DNA of 64,000 nt from Lachnospiraceae bacterium (lineage in GTDB: Bacteria > Bacillota > Clostridia > Lachnospirales > Lachnospiraceae), in the NCBI GenBank assembly GCA_016294075.1, contig JAEDCQ010000006.1, forward strand, positions 28,375 to 92,374, read 5' to 3'. Each line of letters begins with the position of its first letter. Within the stretch, counting starts at the first letter, position 1. The notes under the pieces were generated by a model that saw only the letters and a list, made by a program, of their open reading frames with translations, made no database searches and had not been told where the DNA came from. Below are positions 33,396 to 42,537 of this stretch, one piece after another. Both the position numbers and the translations under genes were made by a program.

Positions 33396-33963
33396 TTACT
33401 GAATTTCTATCAGGATGCATTCTGCAAGTCCGTCACGGATTTTTGCTGCATTTACACCGCTTACTTCTCCCGCTGTTTCTTCTGTACTTCCATCCTTAAA
33501 TGTAATTGTAATTTTTCCGACAGAGTAAGCACCCGGTATATAATCCTTTTTTTCAGAGAAAAGATAGGTAACCGGAGTATTTCCCAAGAAACTTGCTTCA
33601 ACCCTTCCGTCTTCCGGAATCAGATAGGAAGGAAGAAACGGCTGCAGTCATACAGCTCTTTTCCTGTTCATTTGTAAAACGTTGTGATTCTGCTTTGGCG
33701 GATGCACCCGTCGCGGAATAAAAGCTTCCGTCCTCCATAATACACCAAAAATTTCTGCTGACCTTTGACTCCATCAAATCCTCAGCACTTGCAGGCTGCA
33801 TAAGAAAGGCATTCTGATTGACTTTCAAATCGCCTCCGAGTGTAGGTGTTACGGCTCCCTTTAAACCATTTTCACCTGCCACCGGGAAATAAAGATATCC
33901 TGTGTTTTCGGGACATTCTAAAGTAAATGTACCCTTACGATTGAGAAACGTATAACCACTCAT
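33396..33963 (-). pseudogene. GH94-like (cellobiose phosphorylase family) remnant, internally deleted
   Basis: From the ATG at 33963 (GGGAGG upstream) the frame matches the N-terminus of GH94 phosphorylases: a GTFTLECPENTGYLYFPVAGE stretch, VTPTLGGDLKVNQNAFLMQP, SAEDLMESKVSRNFWC and YSATGASA. About 105 residues in, the match stops. After a frame change near 33640 a second piece (GNTPVTYLFSEKKDYIPGAYSVGKITITFKDGS to the stop at 33396) looks like the C-terminal end of a protein. GH94 enzymes are 800 or more residues, so most of the gene is gone. The origin of the second piece is uncertain. Confidence 0.7.
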
Positions 33964-34018
33964 TGTTTTTCCTCCCACATCTGGTTTTTTTAGTTTCTTT
34001 CCCTGGATCATTTCACAG

Positions 34019-34063
34019 AATTTTCTTTTACCCTTTTTTCTTTTACCCTTTTTTTCTTTTCCC
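34019..34063. repeat. 15-bp tandem repeat downstream of ktrA
   Basis: TTTTCTTTTACCC units at 34021 and 34034-34048 and a degenerate third copy, starting about 10-25 bp past the ktrA stop codon. Confidence 0.6.
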
Positions 34064-34071
34064 TGTTTCCG

Positions 34072-34719
34072 TTATAAACGGAAGCATTTTTTAATATTGT
34101 TATATTTTCCGATTGTTAAGACCGTTTCTTCTCCTGAAAAGCAATAATCCGGTCCTATTTCGGAATTTAACTGCCCATTTTTCTTAATGGCAACAATATT
34201 CAATTGAAACTGTTTACGGATATCAATTTCCTGAACCGTTTTACCCAGCCAATGCGATGGTACATCCACTTCAAAAATCGCATTATCCGCATCCAGACGG
34301 ATATAATCCGATACATGATCGGAACCATAACGTATGGCCGTCCAAATGGCAAACTGTCTTTCCGGATATACGATTTGATCCGCTCCGTTTTTAAGAAGGA
34401 ATTTTGCATGAATATCATCAGATGCTCTTGATACTACCAGCTTCGCTCCCAGCTCTTTTAACAAAGAAGTCGTAACAAGAGAATTCTGGAAATCATCATC
34501 TATTGTTACAATGCAAACATCAAAATTGTTTATCCCCAATGAACGCATAAATGCTTCATCTGTCGTATCCCCGATTTGCGCATTCCTTACATACGGCAAT
34601 ACAGCCTGCACACGCTCCTCTGATTTGTCAATTGCCAGAACCTCATGATTCATTTCATCCAGCTTCATGGCAACATGACTGCCAAACCGTCCCAGCCCGA
34701 TTAATAATATGGATTTCAT
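34072..34719 (-). CDS. ktrA: KtrA/TrkA-type potassium uptake regulatory subunit
   Basis: Cytosolic RCK protein gating the potassium channel subunit. The Rossmann N-domain (MKSILLIGLGRFGSHVAMKLDEMNHEVLAIDKSEERV; IVTIDDDFQNSL; LVVSRASDDIHAKFLLKNGADQIVYPE) binds nucleotide; residues 140-215 form the RCK-C domain. At 215 residues it has one RCK unit, as in KtrA/KtrC. GGAGG precedes the ATG at 34719. The channel subunit gene lies 69 bp upstream on the same strand; together they make a Ktr system. No c-di-AMP riboswitch is visible in the leader. Confidence 0.92.
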   Translation of the reverse strand: MKSILLIGLGRFGSHVAMKLDEMNHEVLAIDKSEERVQAVLPYVRNAQIGDTTDEAFMRSLGINNFDVCIVTIDDDFQNSLVTTSLLKELGAKLVVSRASDDIHAKFLLKNGADQIVYPERQFAIWTAIRYGSDHVSDYIRLDADNAIFEVDVPSHWLGKTVQEIDIRKQFQLNIVAIKKNGQLNSEIGPDYCFSGEETVLTIGKYNNIKKCFRL

Positions 34720-34788
34720 ATCTGCCTCCAAAAATAAAATATTTATATTCAAAGAACTTATACAAACATATAAGATAACCCTGCTGTT

Positions 34789-36135
34789 TTACCCAACGGT
34801 CACCTTTTCCTCCGGATAATGGGAGAAAAATGGTCTTTTATTGGAAACAATTGCAAAAATCAGTGTAAGCCCTCCTACGCGTCCCAAAAACATCAAAAGA
34901 ATTAATACAATCTTGGAGGCGGCACTAAGTGCCCCCGTAATACCGAGAGATAATCCCACGGTTGCAAGAGCGGATGCCGTTTCAAATAATGCCATCATCA
35001 GACTTGTCTGCTCAGCATTTGCAATTAAAATTGTTCCAAAAAAACAGAGTATCAGATACAGCATAAAAATTGCCAGCGCATTGTGGATCGTATCTCCGGC
35101 AATTCTTCGCCCGAAACACTGTGTATCTTCTCTTTTGCGAAATACAGCAATAGTTGCCAATAATAAAATAGCAAGTGTTGTCACTTTAAATCCGCCGGCA
35201 GTAGAGCCGCTTGCTCCACCGATTAACATACAGACAACCATAACAAATTGTCCCGGCTCACTTATTCCGGTTAAATCAACAGTATTAAATCCGGCAGTTC
35301 TTAATGTTACCGATTGAAAGAACGATGCAAATATTTTATCTCCGATAGAAAATACAGACCATCTATCCTGCGAAAATTCCAAAAAGAAAAAATACGCCGC
35401 AGGAGCCAGAATTAAAATAGCAGTCATCACCAATACCAGCTTTGTATGCAGACGGTATTTATGAAAATGTGTTTTATTCAGCACTATATCCTGCCATGTA
35501 AAGAATCCGATACCGCCGATAATAATCAAAAGAATAATCGTAATATTTACAAGCGGGTCGCCCACATACCGCATCAGGGAAGAACCGTTTTCTGTGCCCA
35601 TCAAATCAAAACCTGCATTACAGAATGCCGAAACGGAATGGAACAATGCATACCAGATTCCTTTTGCGATTCCGAAATCCGGACAGAAACGAAAAGATAG
35701 CAATACTGTTCCAAGCAATTCAATCAATAATACACCTTTTAAAAGAAAGCCGGTCATTTTTACGATACCGCCTACCTGCGGAGCCGCAATTGCCTCCTGC
35801 ATGGTACTGCGCTGCATCAAACCGATTTTTCTTCCCGAAAACAAAGAAATTGCCATTGCTATCGTGACAACACCAATTCCGCCAACCTGAATCAGAATCA
35901 GAATTACAGTCTGTCCGAACAATGACCAATATTCCGCTGTATTATAGACTGCAAGACCGGTTACACATGTTGCTGAGGTTGCAGTAAATAATGCATCTAA
36001 AAACGGGGCTCCTTTCCCGTCCAATGTTGCAGGTGGTAAAGCAAGCAGACAGCTCCCCACCAATATTACAAAAAAGAATCCCAAAATAATGATATGAAAG
36101 GGATTAATATACCGATTTACCCGTTGTAGTTTCAT
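34789..36135 (-). CDS. ktrB: KtrB/TrkH-type potassium channel subunit
   Basis: Membrane K+ translocating subunit of 448 residues with four pore repeats: FTATSATCVTGLAVYNT, HSVSAFCNAGFDLMG, FQSVTLRTAGFNTVDL with GGASGSTAGGFKVTT, and FETASALATVGLSLG; the Gly in each repeat lines the selectivity filter. Start at the ATG at 36135, where KLQRVNRYINPFHIIILGF leads into helix 1; a GGAG is 11 nt upstream. A longer frame of 14 codons lacks a ribosome site. It is transcribed before ktrA. Confidence 0.92.
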   Translation of the reverse strand: MKLQRVNRYINPFHIIILGFFFVILVGSCLLALPPATLDGKGAPFLDALFTATSATCVTGLAVYNTAEYWSLFGQTVILILIQVGGIGVVTIAMAISLFSGRKIGLMQRSTMQEAIAAPQVGGIVKMTGFLLKGVLLIELLGTVLLSFRFCPDFGIAKGIWYALFHSVSAFCNAGFDLMGTENGSSLMRYVGDPLVNITIILLIIIGGIGFFTWQDIVLNKTHFHKYRLHTKLVLVMTAILILAPAAYFFFLEFSQDRWSVFSIGDKIFASFFQSVTLRTAGFNTVDLTGISEPGQFVMVVCMLIGGASGSTAGGFKVTTLAILLLATIAVFRKREDTQCFGRRIAGDTIHNALAIFMLYLILCFFGTILIANAEQTSLMMALFETASALATVGLSLGITGALSAASKIVLILLMFLGRVGGLTLIFAIVSNKRPFFSHYPEEKVTVG

Positions 36136-36202
36136 ATAATAGCTGCTCCGATATACTACATAATATACGGTGTTCATTATACTCCATTTATTTCAAAATT
36201 GC

Positions 36203-36250
36203 AAAGAAAAAGAGCCCTTTCGGAATCTTTTGGAAAAATCTGAAAAGGCT
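36203..36250 (-). terminator. Terminator after clpB-DUF4250
   Basis: AGCCCTTTC (36213-36221) pairs with GAAAAGGCT (36242-36250) with one G-T pair; the minus-strand tail is CTTTTTCTTTG. Confidence 0.75.
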
Positions 36251-36257
36251 TTTTTTT

Positions 36258-36431
36258 CTAAATAAACTGATTCTTTTCGCAATTATAATGATAATCGATA
36301 GCGGAAAGTTTTTCTGCAATCTCTCTGCCATCCACATCCAAATCCTCACACAAGGCATCAAAGGATGGATAATAATCACGCAGTTTTAAATTGATGAAGC
36401 CAAGCAGCATCACCGGGTCCTTCGGAATCAT
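36258..36431 (-). CDS. DUF4250 small protein
   Basis: A 57-residue cytosolic protein of the DUF4250 family: PKDPVMLLGFINLKLRDYYPSFDAL then CEDLDVDGREIAEKLSAIDYHYNCEKNQF. The function is unknown. AAGGAGG lies six bases before the ATG, one of the strongest sites in the window. It follows clpB by 16 bp and precedes a terminator, so it is the last gene of the clpB transcript. Confidence 0.85.
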   Translation of the reverse strand: MIPKDPVMLLGFINLKLRDYYPSFDALCEDLDVDGREIAEKLSAIDYHYNCEKNQFI

Positions 36432-36447
36432 GCTCTTCCTCCTTGTT

Positions 36448-39030
36448 TTATTGCTTCAAAGCCGTAAGCTTATCATCCGAAACATCAATCAGAATCGTAT
36501 CCCCACCGGATACCGCATCTGATAAAATCAGTCTGGCGGCCAGCGTTTCAACATTTTTCTGAATATATCGTTTCAGCGGTCTTGCTCCGTATACGGGGTC
36601 ATATCCGTTTTCTACAATAAAATGCTCTGCCTCAGGTGTCAATACTATTTTCAATTCCCTATCCGCCAGTCTCTTATTCAAATCCTCAATAATCAGATGA
36701 ATAATGCCGCCGATATCATTCTTTGTCAGAGGCTTAAATAATATCATCTCGTCAAGCCGGTTTAAAAACTCCGGTCTGAAATGTGCCCGTAGTTCATCCA
36801 TAACGGATTTTTCCGCTTCTTCACTGATATTACCCTGTGAGTCAATACCCTCAAGCAGGAAACCTGCACCAATGTTCGAGGTCATTATCAATATCGTATT
36901 CTTAAAATCTACCGTTCTGCCTTGTGAATCGGTAATTCTACCGTCATCAAGCACCTGCAGCAGAACATTGAATACATCCGGATGCGCTTTTTCTATCTCA
37001 TCGAATAACACAACAGAATACGGCTTACGTCTGACAGCCTCCGTCAACTGACCGCCTTCTTCATATCCGACATATCCGGGAGGTGCCCCTATCAGACGTG
37101 AGACAGAATATTTCTCCATATATTCACTCATATCAATCCGCACCATATTGCTTTCATCATCAAACAAAGCTGCAGCCAATGATTTGGCAAGTTCGGTTTT
37201 ACCGACACCGGTCGGTCCTAAAAACAGAAACGAACCGATTGGCTTACCCGGGTCTTTAATACCTGCTTTGGAACGGATAATGGCTTCTGTTACCTTGGTT
37301 ACACCTTCATCCTGCCCGACCACACGCTTATGCAGTTCTGCATCCAGATGAAGCGTCTTATTTCGCTCACTTTCGGTCAGCTTGCTGACAGGAATCCCCG
37401 TCCATCTGGAAATAATTCTGGCAATTTCCTCCTCTGTTACGCTTTCGTGAACTAAGGACAAATCCTGCTGTCTTATTTTTTCTTCTTCTATTTCCAACTG
37501 CTTTTTAAGTGCCGGAAGCTTTCCATAGCTTAATTCCGCAGCCTTCTCATAATCTCCTTCACGCTGTGCAATCTGGATTTCTCCGTTCATCTGTTCAATT
37601 TCTTCACGCAGCTTGCTCAGATGCTCCACGCTACTCTTTTCATTGTCCCACTGTGCCTTGCGGTTATTAAATTCTTCTCTTAATTCGGCAAGTTCCTTCT
37701 GCAGTGCATCTAATCGTTCTTTACTCAGACGGTCATCCTCTTTTTTTAACGCCGTTTCTTCTATCTCCATCTGCATAATACGGCGCTGCAGCTCATCTAA
37801 CTCTGTCGGCATGGAATCCAGCTCCGTTTTAATCAAAGCACACGCTTCATCTACTAAATCAATTGCCTTATCCGGCAGGAAACGGTCGGAAATGTAACGG
37901 TGCGAAAGCGTTGCCGCACTGACTAACGCATTATCCATTATTTTTACACCGTGATATACCTCATATCGCTCCTTTAATCCACGCAGGATGGAAATCGTAT
38001 CTTCTATTGTCGGCTCTGCTACCATAACCGGCTGGAATCTACGCTCCAATGCAGCATCCTTTTCTATATACTGACGGTACTCATCCAAAGTCGTCGCACC
38101 GATACAATGCAGCTCTCCCCTTGCAAGAAGTGGTTTTAACATATTCCCTGCATCAAGCGCACCGTCTGTTTTACCGGCTCCGACAATGGTATGCAGCTCA
38201 TCGATAAACAAAATAATCTGTCCGTCACTGTTTTTCACATCATCCAATACGGCTTTTAAACGTTCCTCAAATTCACCCCTGTATTTTGCCCCGGCAACAA
38301 GGGCCCCCATATCCAGTGCAAATAACTTTTTATCCTTTAAGCCCTGCGGTACATCACCACGTACAATTCGCTGTGCAAGACCTTCCACTACTGCCGTTTT
38401 GCCGACGCCGGGTTCTCCGATTAATACCGGATTATTTTTTGTTTTACGGCTTAAGATTCGGATAACGTTCCGAATCTCACTGTCTCTTCCGATTACCGGA
38501 TCAAGCTTCTGATTCTTTGCTTTCTCAACAAGGTCCTGCCCGTATTTTTCGAGTGTATCATAAGTAGCTTCAGGATTATCGCTTGTTACCTTCTGATTTC
38601 CCCTGACAGTAGACAATGCCTGCAGGAATCGTTCCCTTGTAATACCGTATTCCTTGAAAATCTCTTTTACTTCCTTATTCGGATGACGCAGCATGGATAA
38701 AAACAAATGCTCAACGGAAACATACTCATCTCCCATTTGTTTTGCTTCATCTTCCGCATGAATGAGCACCTGATTCAAGTCCTTACCGATATAGACCTGT
38801 CCCCCCTGCACCTTCACACGTTTACTCAATGCATTTTCACAACGTTCCAGAAAATGCTCCTTCTGAATCTCCATCTTCTCAATCAATTTGATGATTAAGC
38901 TGTCATCTATCGTAAGCAGGCTGTACAGCAGATGCTCCTGTTCTATTTCCTGATTACCGTACTCGTAAGCTAACTTTTCACAGCCTTCTACTGCCTGCAT
39001 GGACTTCTGTGTAAACTTTGATATATTCAT
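36448..39030 (-). CDS. clpB: ATP-dependent disaggregase ClpB
   Basis: Hexameric chaperone that pulls proteins out of aggregates together with DnaK. Order of domains in 860 residues: Clp-N repeats (1-145), first AAA+ with Walker A GEPGVGKTAVVEG and IILFIDELHTIVGAG, the coiled-coil middle domain (about 400-525, long Glu/Lys-rich helices, diagnostic for ClpB), second AAA+ with GPTGVGKTELAKSLA, SEYMEKYSVSRLIGAPPGYVGYEEGGQLTEAVRRKPYSV and the C-terminal D2 small domain. GGAG lies before the ATG at 39030. The promoter is a strong vegetative one; no CIRCE or clear CtsR box was seen. Confidence 0.97.
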   Translation of the reverse strand: MNISKFTQKSMQAVEGCEKLAYEYGNQEIEQEHLLYSLLTIDDSLIIKLIEKMEIQKEHFLERCENALSKRVKVQGGQVYIGKDLNQVLIHAEDEAKQMGDEYVSVEHLFLSMLRHPNKEVKEIFKEYGITRERFLQALSTVRGNQKVTSDNPEATYDTLEKYGQDLVEKAKNQKLDPVIGRDSEIRNVIRILSRKTKNNPVLIGEPGVGKTAVVEGLAQRIVRGDVPQGLKDKKLFALDMGALVAGAKYRGEFEERLKAVLDDVKNSDGQIILFIDELHTIVGAGKTDGALDAGNMLKPLLARGELHCIGATTLDEYRQYIEKDAALERRFQPVMVAEPTIEDTISILRGLKERYEVYHGVKIMDNALVSAATLSHRYISDRFLPDKAIDLVDEACALIKTELDSMPTELDELQRRIMQMEIEETALKKEDDRLSKERLDALQKELAELREEFNNRKAQWDNEKSSVEHLSKLREEIEQMNGEIQIAQREGDYEKAAELSYGKLPALKKQLEIEEEKIRQQDLSLVHESVTEEEIARIISRWTGIPVSKLTESERNKTLHLDAELHKRVVGQDEGVTKVTEAIIRSKAGIKDPGKPIGSFLFLGPTGVGKTELAKSLAAALFDDESNMVRIDMSEYMEKYSVSRLIGAPPGYVGYEEGGQLTEAVRRKPYSVVLFDEIEKAHPDVFNVLLQVLDDGRITDSQGRTVDFKNTILIMTSNIGAGFLLEGIDSQGNISEEAEKSVMDELRAHFRPEFLNRLDEMILFKPLTKNDIGGIIHLIIEDLNKRLADRELKIVLTPEAEHFIVENGYDPVYGARPLKRYIQKNVETLAARLILSDAVSGGDTILIDVSDDKLTALKQ

Positions 39031-39071
39031 AAGCACTCCTCTCCGCGTTATCCCGCTGTTTCATGTTATTA

Positions 39072-39126
39072 GTTTGTGTTTTGGTTTGTGTTTTTGGGTT
39101 TGTATTTGGGAGTTTGTATTTTGGGG
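39072..39126. repeat. Degenerate 12-14-bp tandem repeat in the clpB leader
   Basis: Four GTTTGTRTTTKGG-like units follow one another between the clpB start and its promoter, so the repeats are transcribed as part of the 5' leader (as AAACACAAAC on the mRNA strand). Confidence 0.7.
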
Positions 39127-39196
39127 TCATTGCTTAGGTTCAAAACTCATCACACTACAAACTCATTCATGTTGCAAAGTCATTTGTTCTATATGT

Positions 39197-39225
39197 AATA
39201 TAACAGCCATATTTTCAGTTGTCAA
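39197..39225 (-). promoter_or_regulatory. clpB promoter
   Basis: On the minus strand TTGACA (39225-39220), 17-bp spacer, TATATT (39202-39197). Predicted leader of about 160 nt containing the GTTTGTG repeats. Confidence 0.8.
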
Positions 39226-39302
39226 CAATAGTTATCAGAATTTATATATTCTTTATAATTTGCCTAATTTCTCTTTTATATCTATTTTGTACACATTGTA
39301 AC

Positions 39303-39382
39303 TTATCCATTTTGTGGCTTATTCATTATGTAGCTTGTCCATTATGTAGCTTGTCCATTTTGCAGCTTGTCCATTTTGTGGC
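39303..39382. repeat. 16-bp minisatellite, five copies
   Basis: Units TTRTYCATTWTGYRGC begin at 39303, 39319, 39335, 39351 and 39367 without gaps. The 16-bp period is not a multiple of three, arguing against coding. Confidence 0.9.
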
Positions 39383-39398
39383 TTGCCAATATATACTC

Positions 39399-39531
39399 TC
39401 GGGGCATATAGCATTCTTCTATGTCTTGTATACCCCGAAAGGGAAAAAACCTTTCTATATATCAAAAGAATTATACAAAAAATATATCACTTTAGCCTCT
39501 TTAACCCCGCATATAAGAAAAATCGGGGTAA
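39399..39531. repeat. Two GGGG/CCCC hairpins in the clpB-AKR gap
   Basis: TCGGGGCATA (39399-39408) pairs with TATACCCCGA (39429-39438) with one mismatch, and ACCCCG (39504-39509) pairs with CGGGGT (39524-39529). They share the CGGGGTA/TACCCCG core with hairpins near 2319 and 23906. Confidence 0.55.
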
Positions 39532-39622
39532 AAAAACTTATCAAATGCTATATATATCCCATAAGAAACCAGAAGAAATAGATAAAAAAGCCAGACGGGG
39601 TAATATCAACTAGTACATGCCG

Positions 39623-39687
39623 TGCTGTACCCCCATGCTGTATCCCTATGTTGTATCCCCATGCTGTATCCCTATGTTGTATCCCTA
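39623..39687. repeat. 13-bp minisatellite, five copies
   Basis: Units TGYTGTAYCCCYA begin at 39623, 39636, 39649, 39662 and 39675. The rest of the gap 39031-39906 shows no gene. Confidence 0.9.
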
Positions 39688-39906
39688 TGCTACGCTGTAC
39701 CATAAGCTTGAATAGCCTATTACGCTAATTGGACAAATAAGTGTTGATGCATATCCTTTTTCATGGATAATTACAAATATATATTTGCTAAACTTTTCTT
39801 AATGTTATACTATATTTTTAACAAAAGATGTGGTTAAAATTTTCATGAAACCCAATATTTTATGCATTCATTCATAGTATTTTTCATATTTGAAGGAGAG
39901 AATTTC

Positions 39907-40932
39907 ATGCAGACTGTTACACTCGGAACTACCGGTATTACTGTTAATAAGAACGGCTTTGGCGCCTTGCCCATACAGCGTATTCCGGACGCGGATGCGG
40001 TAAAGCTTATCCGCAAAGCCTATGAGGCCGGAATTACTTTTTTTGACACGGCACGTTTTTATACAGACAGTGAATGCAAGCTTGGTGAGGCCCTAAACGG
40101 TATCCGTGAAAACGTATATATTGCCACCAAAACAGGTGCAACAAACGTCGAAGCTTTTTGGAAGGATTTAGAGACCTCTTTACATAACCTCCAAACAGAT
40201 TATGTCGATTTGTATCAGTTTCATAACCCTGCCTTCTGTCCGAAACCGGGCGATGGTAGCGGTCTTTACGAAGCAATTCTTCAGGCAAAAGGAGAGGGAA
40301 AAGTGCGCCATATCGGCATTACCAACCATCGTTTGTCCGTTGCAACGGAGGCAATTACTTCCGGTCTGTATGAAACTCTGCAATTTCCTTTTTGTTATCT
40401 GAGCGGGGAAAAAGAGCTCGCACTTGTAAAAGGCTGTGCAGAAAAAAACATGGGCTTCATAGCAATGAAAGCATTATCCGGCGGACTGATTACCAATTCC
40501 CAGGCCGCCTATGCCTTCCTTGCCCAATTTGACAATGTACTTCCAATTTGGGGTATACAAAAAGAACATGAATTAGATGAGTTTATTTCCTATATTGACA
40601 ATCCGCCCTGCATGACAGAGGGAATCAAAGTCTTTATCGAAAAGGAGCGCACTCAGCTTAGCGGTGACTTCTGCCGCGGCTGTGGTTACTGCATGCCCTG
40701 TCCCGTGGGAATCGAGATAAATAACTGCGCAAGAATGTCCCTGCTTCTGCGCCGTTCTCCTTCTGCATTACAATTAACAAAGGAAGTGCAGGAAAAAATG
40801 AGAAAAATCGAAGACTGTTTACACTGCGGTAAATGTAAAAGCCAATGTCCGTACGAGCTGGATACTCCGACACTTCTTGCAAAAAATTACGAGGATTACA
40901 AGCAGGTTCTTGCAGGTAAGGTCAGTGTATAG
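39907..40932 (+). CDS. Aldo/keto reductase with ferredoxin-type 4Fe-4S C-terminus
   Basis: Residues 1-225 form the aldo/keto reductase barrel (FGALPIQRI; TFFDTARFYTDSECKLG with the catalytic Tyr; IATKTGATN with Lys; VDLYQFHNP with His; KVRHIGITNH). Residues 255-320 add two cysteine clusters, CRGCGYCMPCPVG and CLHCGKCKSQCPYEL, able to hold 4Fe-4S centres. This fused type is common in anaerobes; its substrate is unknown. GAAGGAG precedes the ATG at 39907, preferred to an earlier in-frame ATG. It converges with glpK across a shared terminator. Confidence 0.9.
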   Translation: MQTVTLGTTGITVNKNGFGALPIQRIPDADAVKLIRKAYEAGITFFDTARFYTDSECKLGEALNGIRENVYIATKTGATNVEAFWKDLETSLHNLQTDYVDLYQFHNPAFCPKPGDGSGLYEAILQAKGEGKVRHIGITNHRLSVATEAITSGLYETLQFPFCYLSGEKELALVKGCAEKNMGFIAMKALSGGLITNSQAAYAFLAQFDNVLPIWGIQKEHELDEFISYIDNPPCMTEGIKVFIEKERTQLSGDFCRGCGYCMPCPVGIEINNCARMSLLLRRSPSALQLTKEVQEKMRKIEDCLHCGKCKSQCPYELDTPTLLAKNYEDYKQVLAGKVSV

Positions 40933-40934
40933 CT

Positions 40935-40970
40935 GCTTTTCATGAATAATCCTAATCATTCATGAAAAGC
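40935..40970. terminator. Shared terminator of AKR and glpK, inside the glpK end
   Basis: GCTTTTCATGAAT (40935-40947) pairs perfectly with ATTCATGAAAAGC (40958-40970). The right arm contains the last codons and stop of glpK (40956-40970). Confidence 0.8.
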
Positions 40971-42449
40971 ACAGGTAGCGCGTACGGCACGTTTCCAGCC
41001 TGCATACAGTGCCTCTCTCTTTTCCTCCGGAATGGAAGGAGTAAACAGACGGTCCTTTTTGTAATTTTCTGTAAGTTCTTCTTTGCTGTTATAATATCCG
41101 ACCGCAAGTCCGGCAAGATAAGCAGCCCCAAGAGCCGTTGTCTCATTTAAAACAGGACGCTCCACCGGTACATTTAAAATATCAGACTGAAACTGCATCA
41201 GAAGATTATTCTTTACGGCACCGCCGTCTACTTTTAAGGTTGTCAGCAGAATACCGCTGTCTTTTTCCATTGCTTCAATGATATCTCTTGACTGATACGC
41301 AAGAGATTCCAAAGTCGCATGCACAAAATGCTCCTTTGAAGTACCCCTTGTAATACCAAACACAGCACCTCTTGCTTTATCATCCCAATATGGTGCCCCA
41401 AGACCTACAAATGCCGGAACCACATAAACACCTTCGCTATCCTTAACCTTTGCAGCAATTTCTTCGCTCTCCGGTGCTGTCTCTATCATGCGCAGTCCAT
41501 CGCGCAGCCATTGAATCGCACTTCCTGCGACAAAAACGCTTCCTTCCAATGCATACTCTACTTTTCCGTCAATCCCCCATGCTATGGTGGTAACAAGTCC
41601 GTATTTGGAACGAATTGGCTTTTCTCCCGTGTTCATAAGAAGAAAACAACCCGTTCCGTATGTATTTTTTGCCATTCCCTCCCGGAAACACATCTGTCCG
41701 AACAAGGCCGCCTGCTGGTCTCCCGCAATGCCGGCAATCGGAACCTCATGATTGTAAAAATGATATTTTGCAGTGTGTGCATAAACGCAGGAAGAAGGCA
41801 TTACTTTCGGAAGCATGCTCTTTGGGATATTAAAAAGAGTCAATAACTCTTCGTCCCATTGCAACTCAAAAATATTATAAAGCAATGTTCTGCTCGCATT
41901 GGAATAGTCGGTTACATGGGCTTTCCCGCCGGAAAGCTTATATACAATCCAGGAATCAATCGTGCCAAACAAAAGCTGCCCTTTCTCAGCCTTCTCCCTT
42001 GCTCCATCGACATGGTCCAGAATCCATTTTACCTTTGTTCCCGAAAAATACGGGTCAATTAAAAGCCCGGTTTTCTTTTTTATCAGATCTTCATAACCGC
42101 CGGCTCTTAGCTCGTCACAGATATCTGCTGTCTGTCTTGACTGCCAGCAGATAGCATGGTAAATCGGAAGACCTGTTTCTTTATCCCATACAACGGCAGT
42201 TTCTCTCTGGTTGGTGATTCCGATTGCTGCAATCTGCTCTGCTTTCAAAGAAGCTTTTGCCATTGCTTCCATGTATACAGAAACAACCGAAATCCAAATC
42301 TCATTTGCATCATGCTCTACCCACCCAGCCTTCGGAAAATACTGATGAAATTCTTTCTGTGCACTGCTGACAATTTCTCCGTCGCGGTTAAAAATAATTG
42401 CTCTGCTGCTGGTAGTACCCTGGTCTATCGCAAGTATATACTGTTCCAT
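40956..42449 (-). CDS. glpK: Glycerol kinase
   Basis: Phosphorylates glycerol to glycerol 3-phosphate with ATP. Motifs of the FGGY kinase family: LAIDQGTTSSRAIIF at the start (ATP site), FPKAGWVEHDANEIW, GITNQRETAVVWD, WQSRQTADIC, GTIDSWIVYKLSGG, the FGGY signature in AGIAGDQQAALFGQ, and DGGAVKNNLLMQFQSDIL. Length 497 is normal. AAGGAG lies about 10 nt before the ATG at 42449. No glpF or glpD is beside it. Its final codons form one arm of the terminator hairpin. Confidence 0.96.
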   Translation of the reverse strand: MEQYILAIDQGTTSSRAIIFNRDGEIVSSAQKEFHQYFPKAGWVEHDANEIWISVVSVYMEAMAKASLKAEQIAAIGITNQRETAVVWDKETGLPIYHAICWQSRQTADICDELRAGGYEDLIKKKTGLLIDPYFSGTKVKWILDHVDGAREKAEKGQLLFGTIDSWIVYKLSGGKAHVTDYSNASRTLLYNIFELQWDEELLTLFNIPKSMLPKVMPSSCVYAHTAKYHFYNHEVPIAGIAGDQQAALFGQMCFREGMAKNTYGTGCFLLMNTGEKPIRSKYGLVTTIAWGIDGKVEYALEGSVFVAGSAIQWLRDGLRMIETAPESEEIAAKVKDSEGVYVVPAFVGLGAPYWDDKARGAVFGITRGTSKEHFVHATLESLAYQSRDIIEAMEKDSGILLTTLKVDGGAVKNNLLMQFQSDILNVPVERPVLNETTALGAAYLAGLAVGYYNSKEELTENYKKDRLFTPSIPEEKREALYAGWKRAVRATCAFHE

Positions 42450-42476
42450 CCACAATCGCTCCTTATTTCTTTATAT

Positions 42477-42537
42477 CGGGGACCTCTGTTACTCTTTTTT
42501 ATTCATGAATCTCTATTGTTCTTTTTTATTCGGGGAC
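42477..42537. repeat. 27-bp tandem repeat across the P-ATPase stop codon
   Basis: Units begin at 42484 and 42511 (CTCTRTTRYTCTTTTTTATTC, then six bases). CGGGGAC occurs before the first and at the end of the second. The unit at 42511-42537 includes the stop codon at 42526-42528. Confidence 0.7.

Noticed and set aside
36188..36379. 63-codon minus-strand frame over the clpB-ktrB gap
   Set aside because: It is out of frame with the real DUF4250 gene (36258-36431), which has a strong ribosome site and family motifs.
39303..39382. Regular 16-bp units considered as a CRISPR array
   Set aside because: Units are contiguous with no spacers, too short for CRISPR repeats, and no cas genes are present.
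39219..39613. Overlapping open frames of 120 and 76 codons in the clpB-AKR gap
   Set aside because: They run through a 16-bp minisatellite, whose period is not a multiple of three, and lack ribosome sites.
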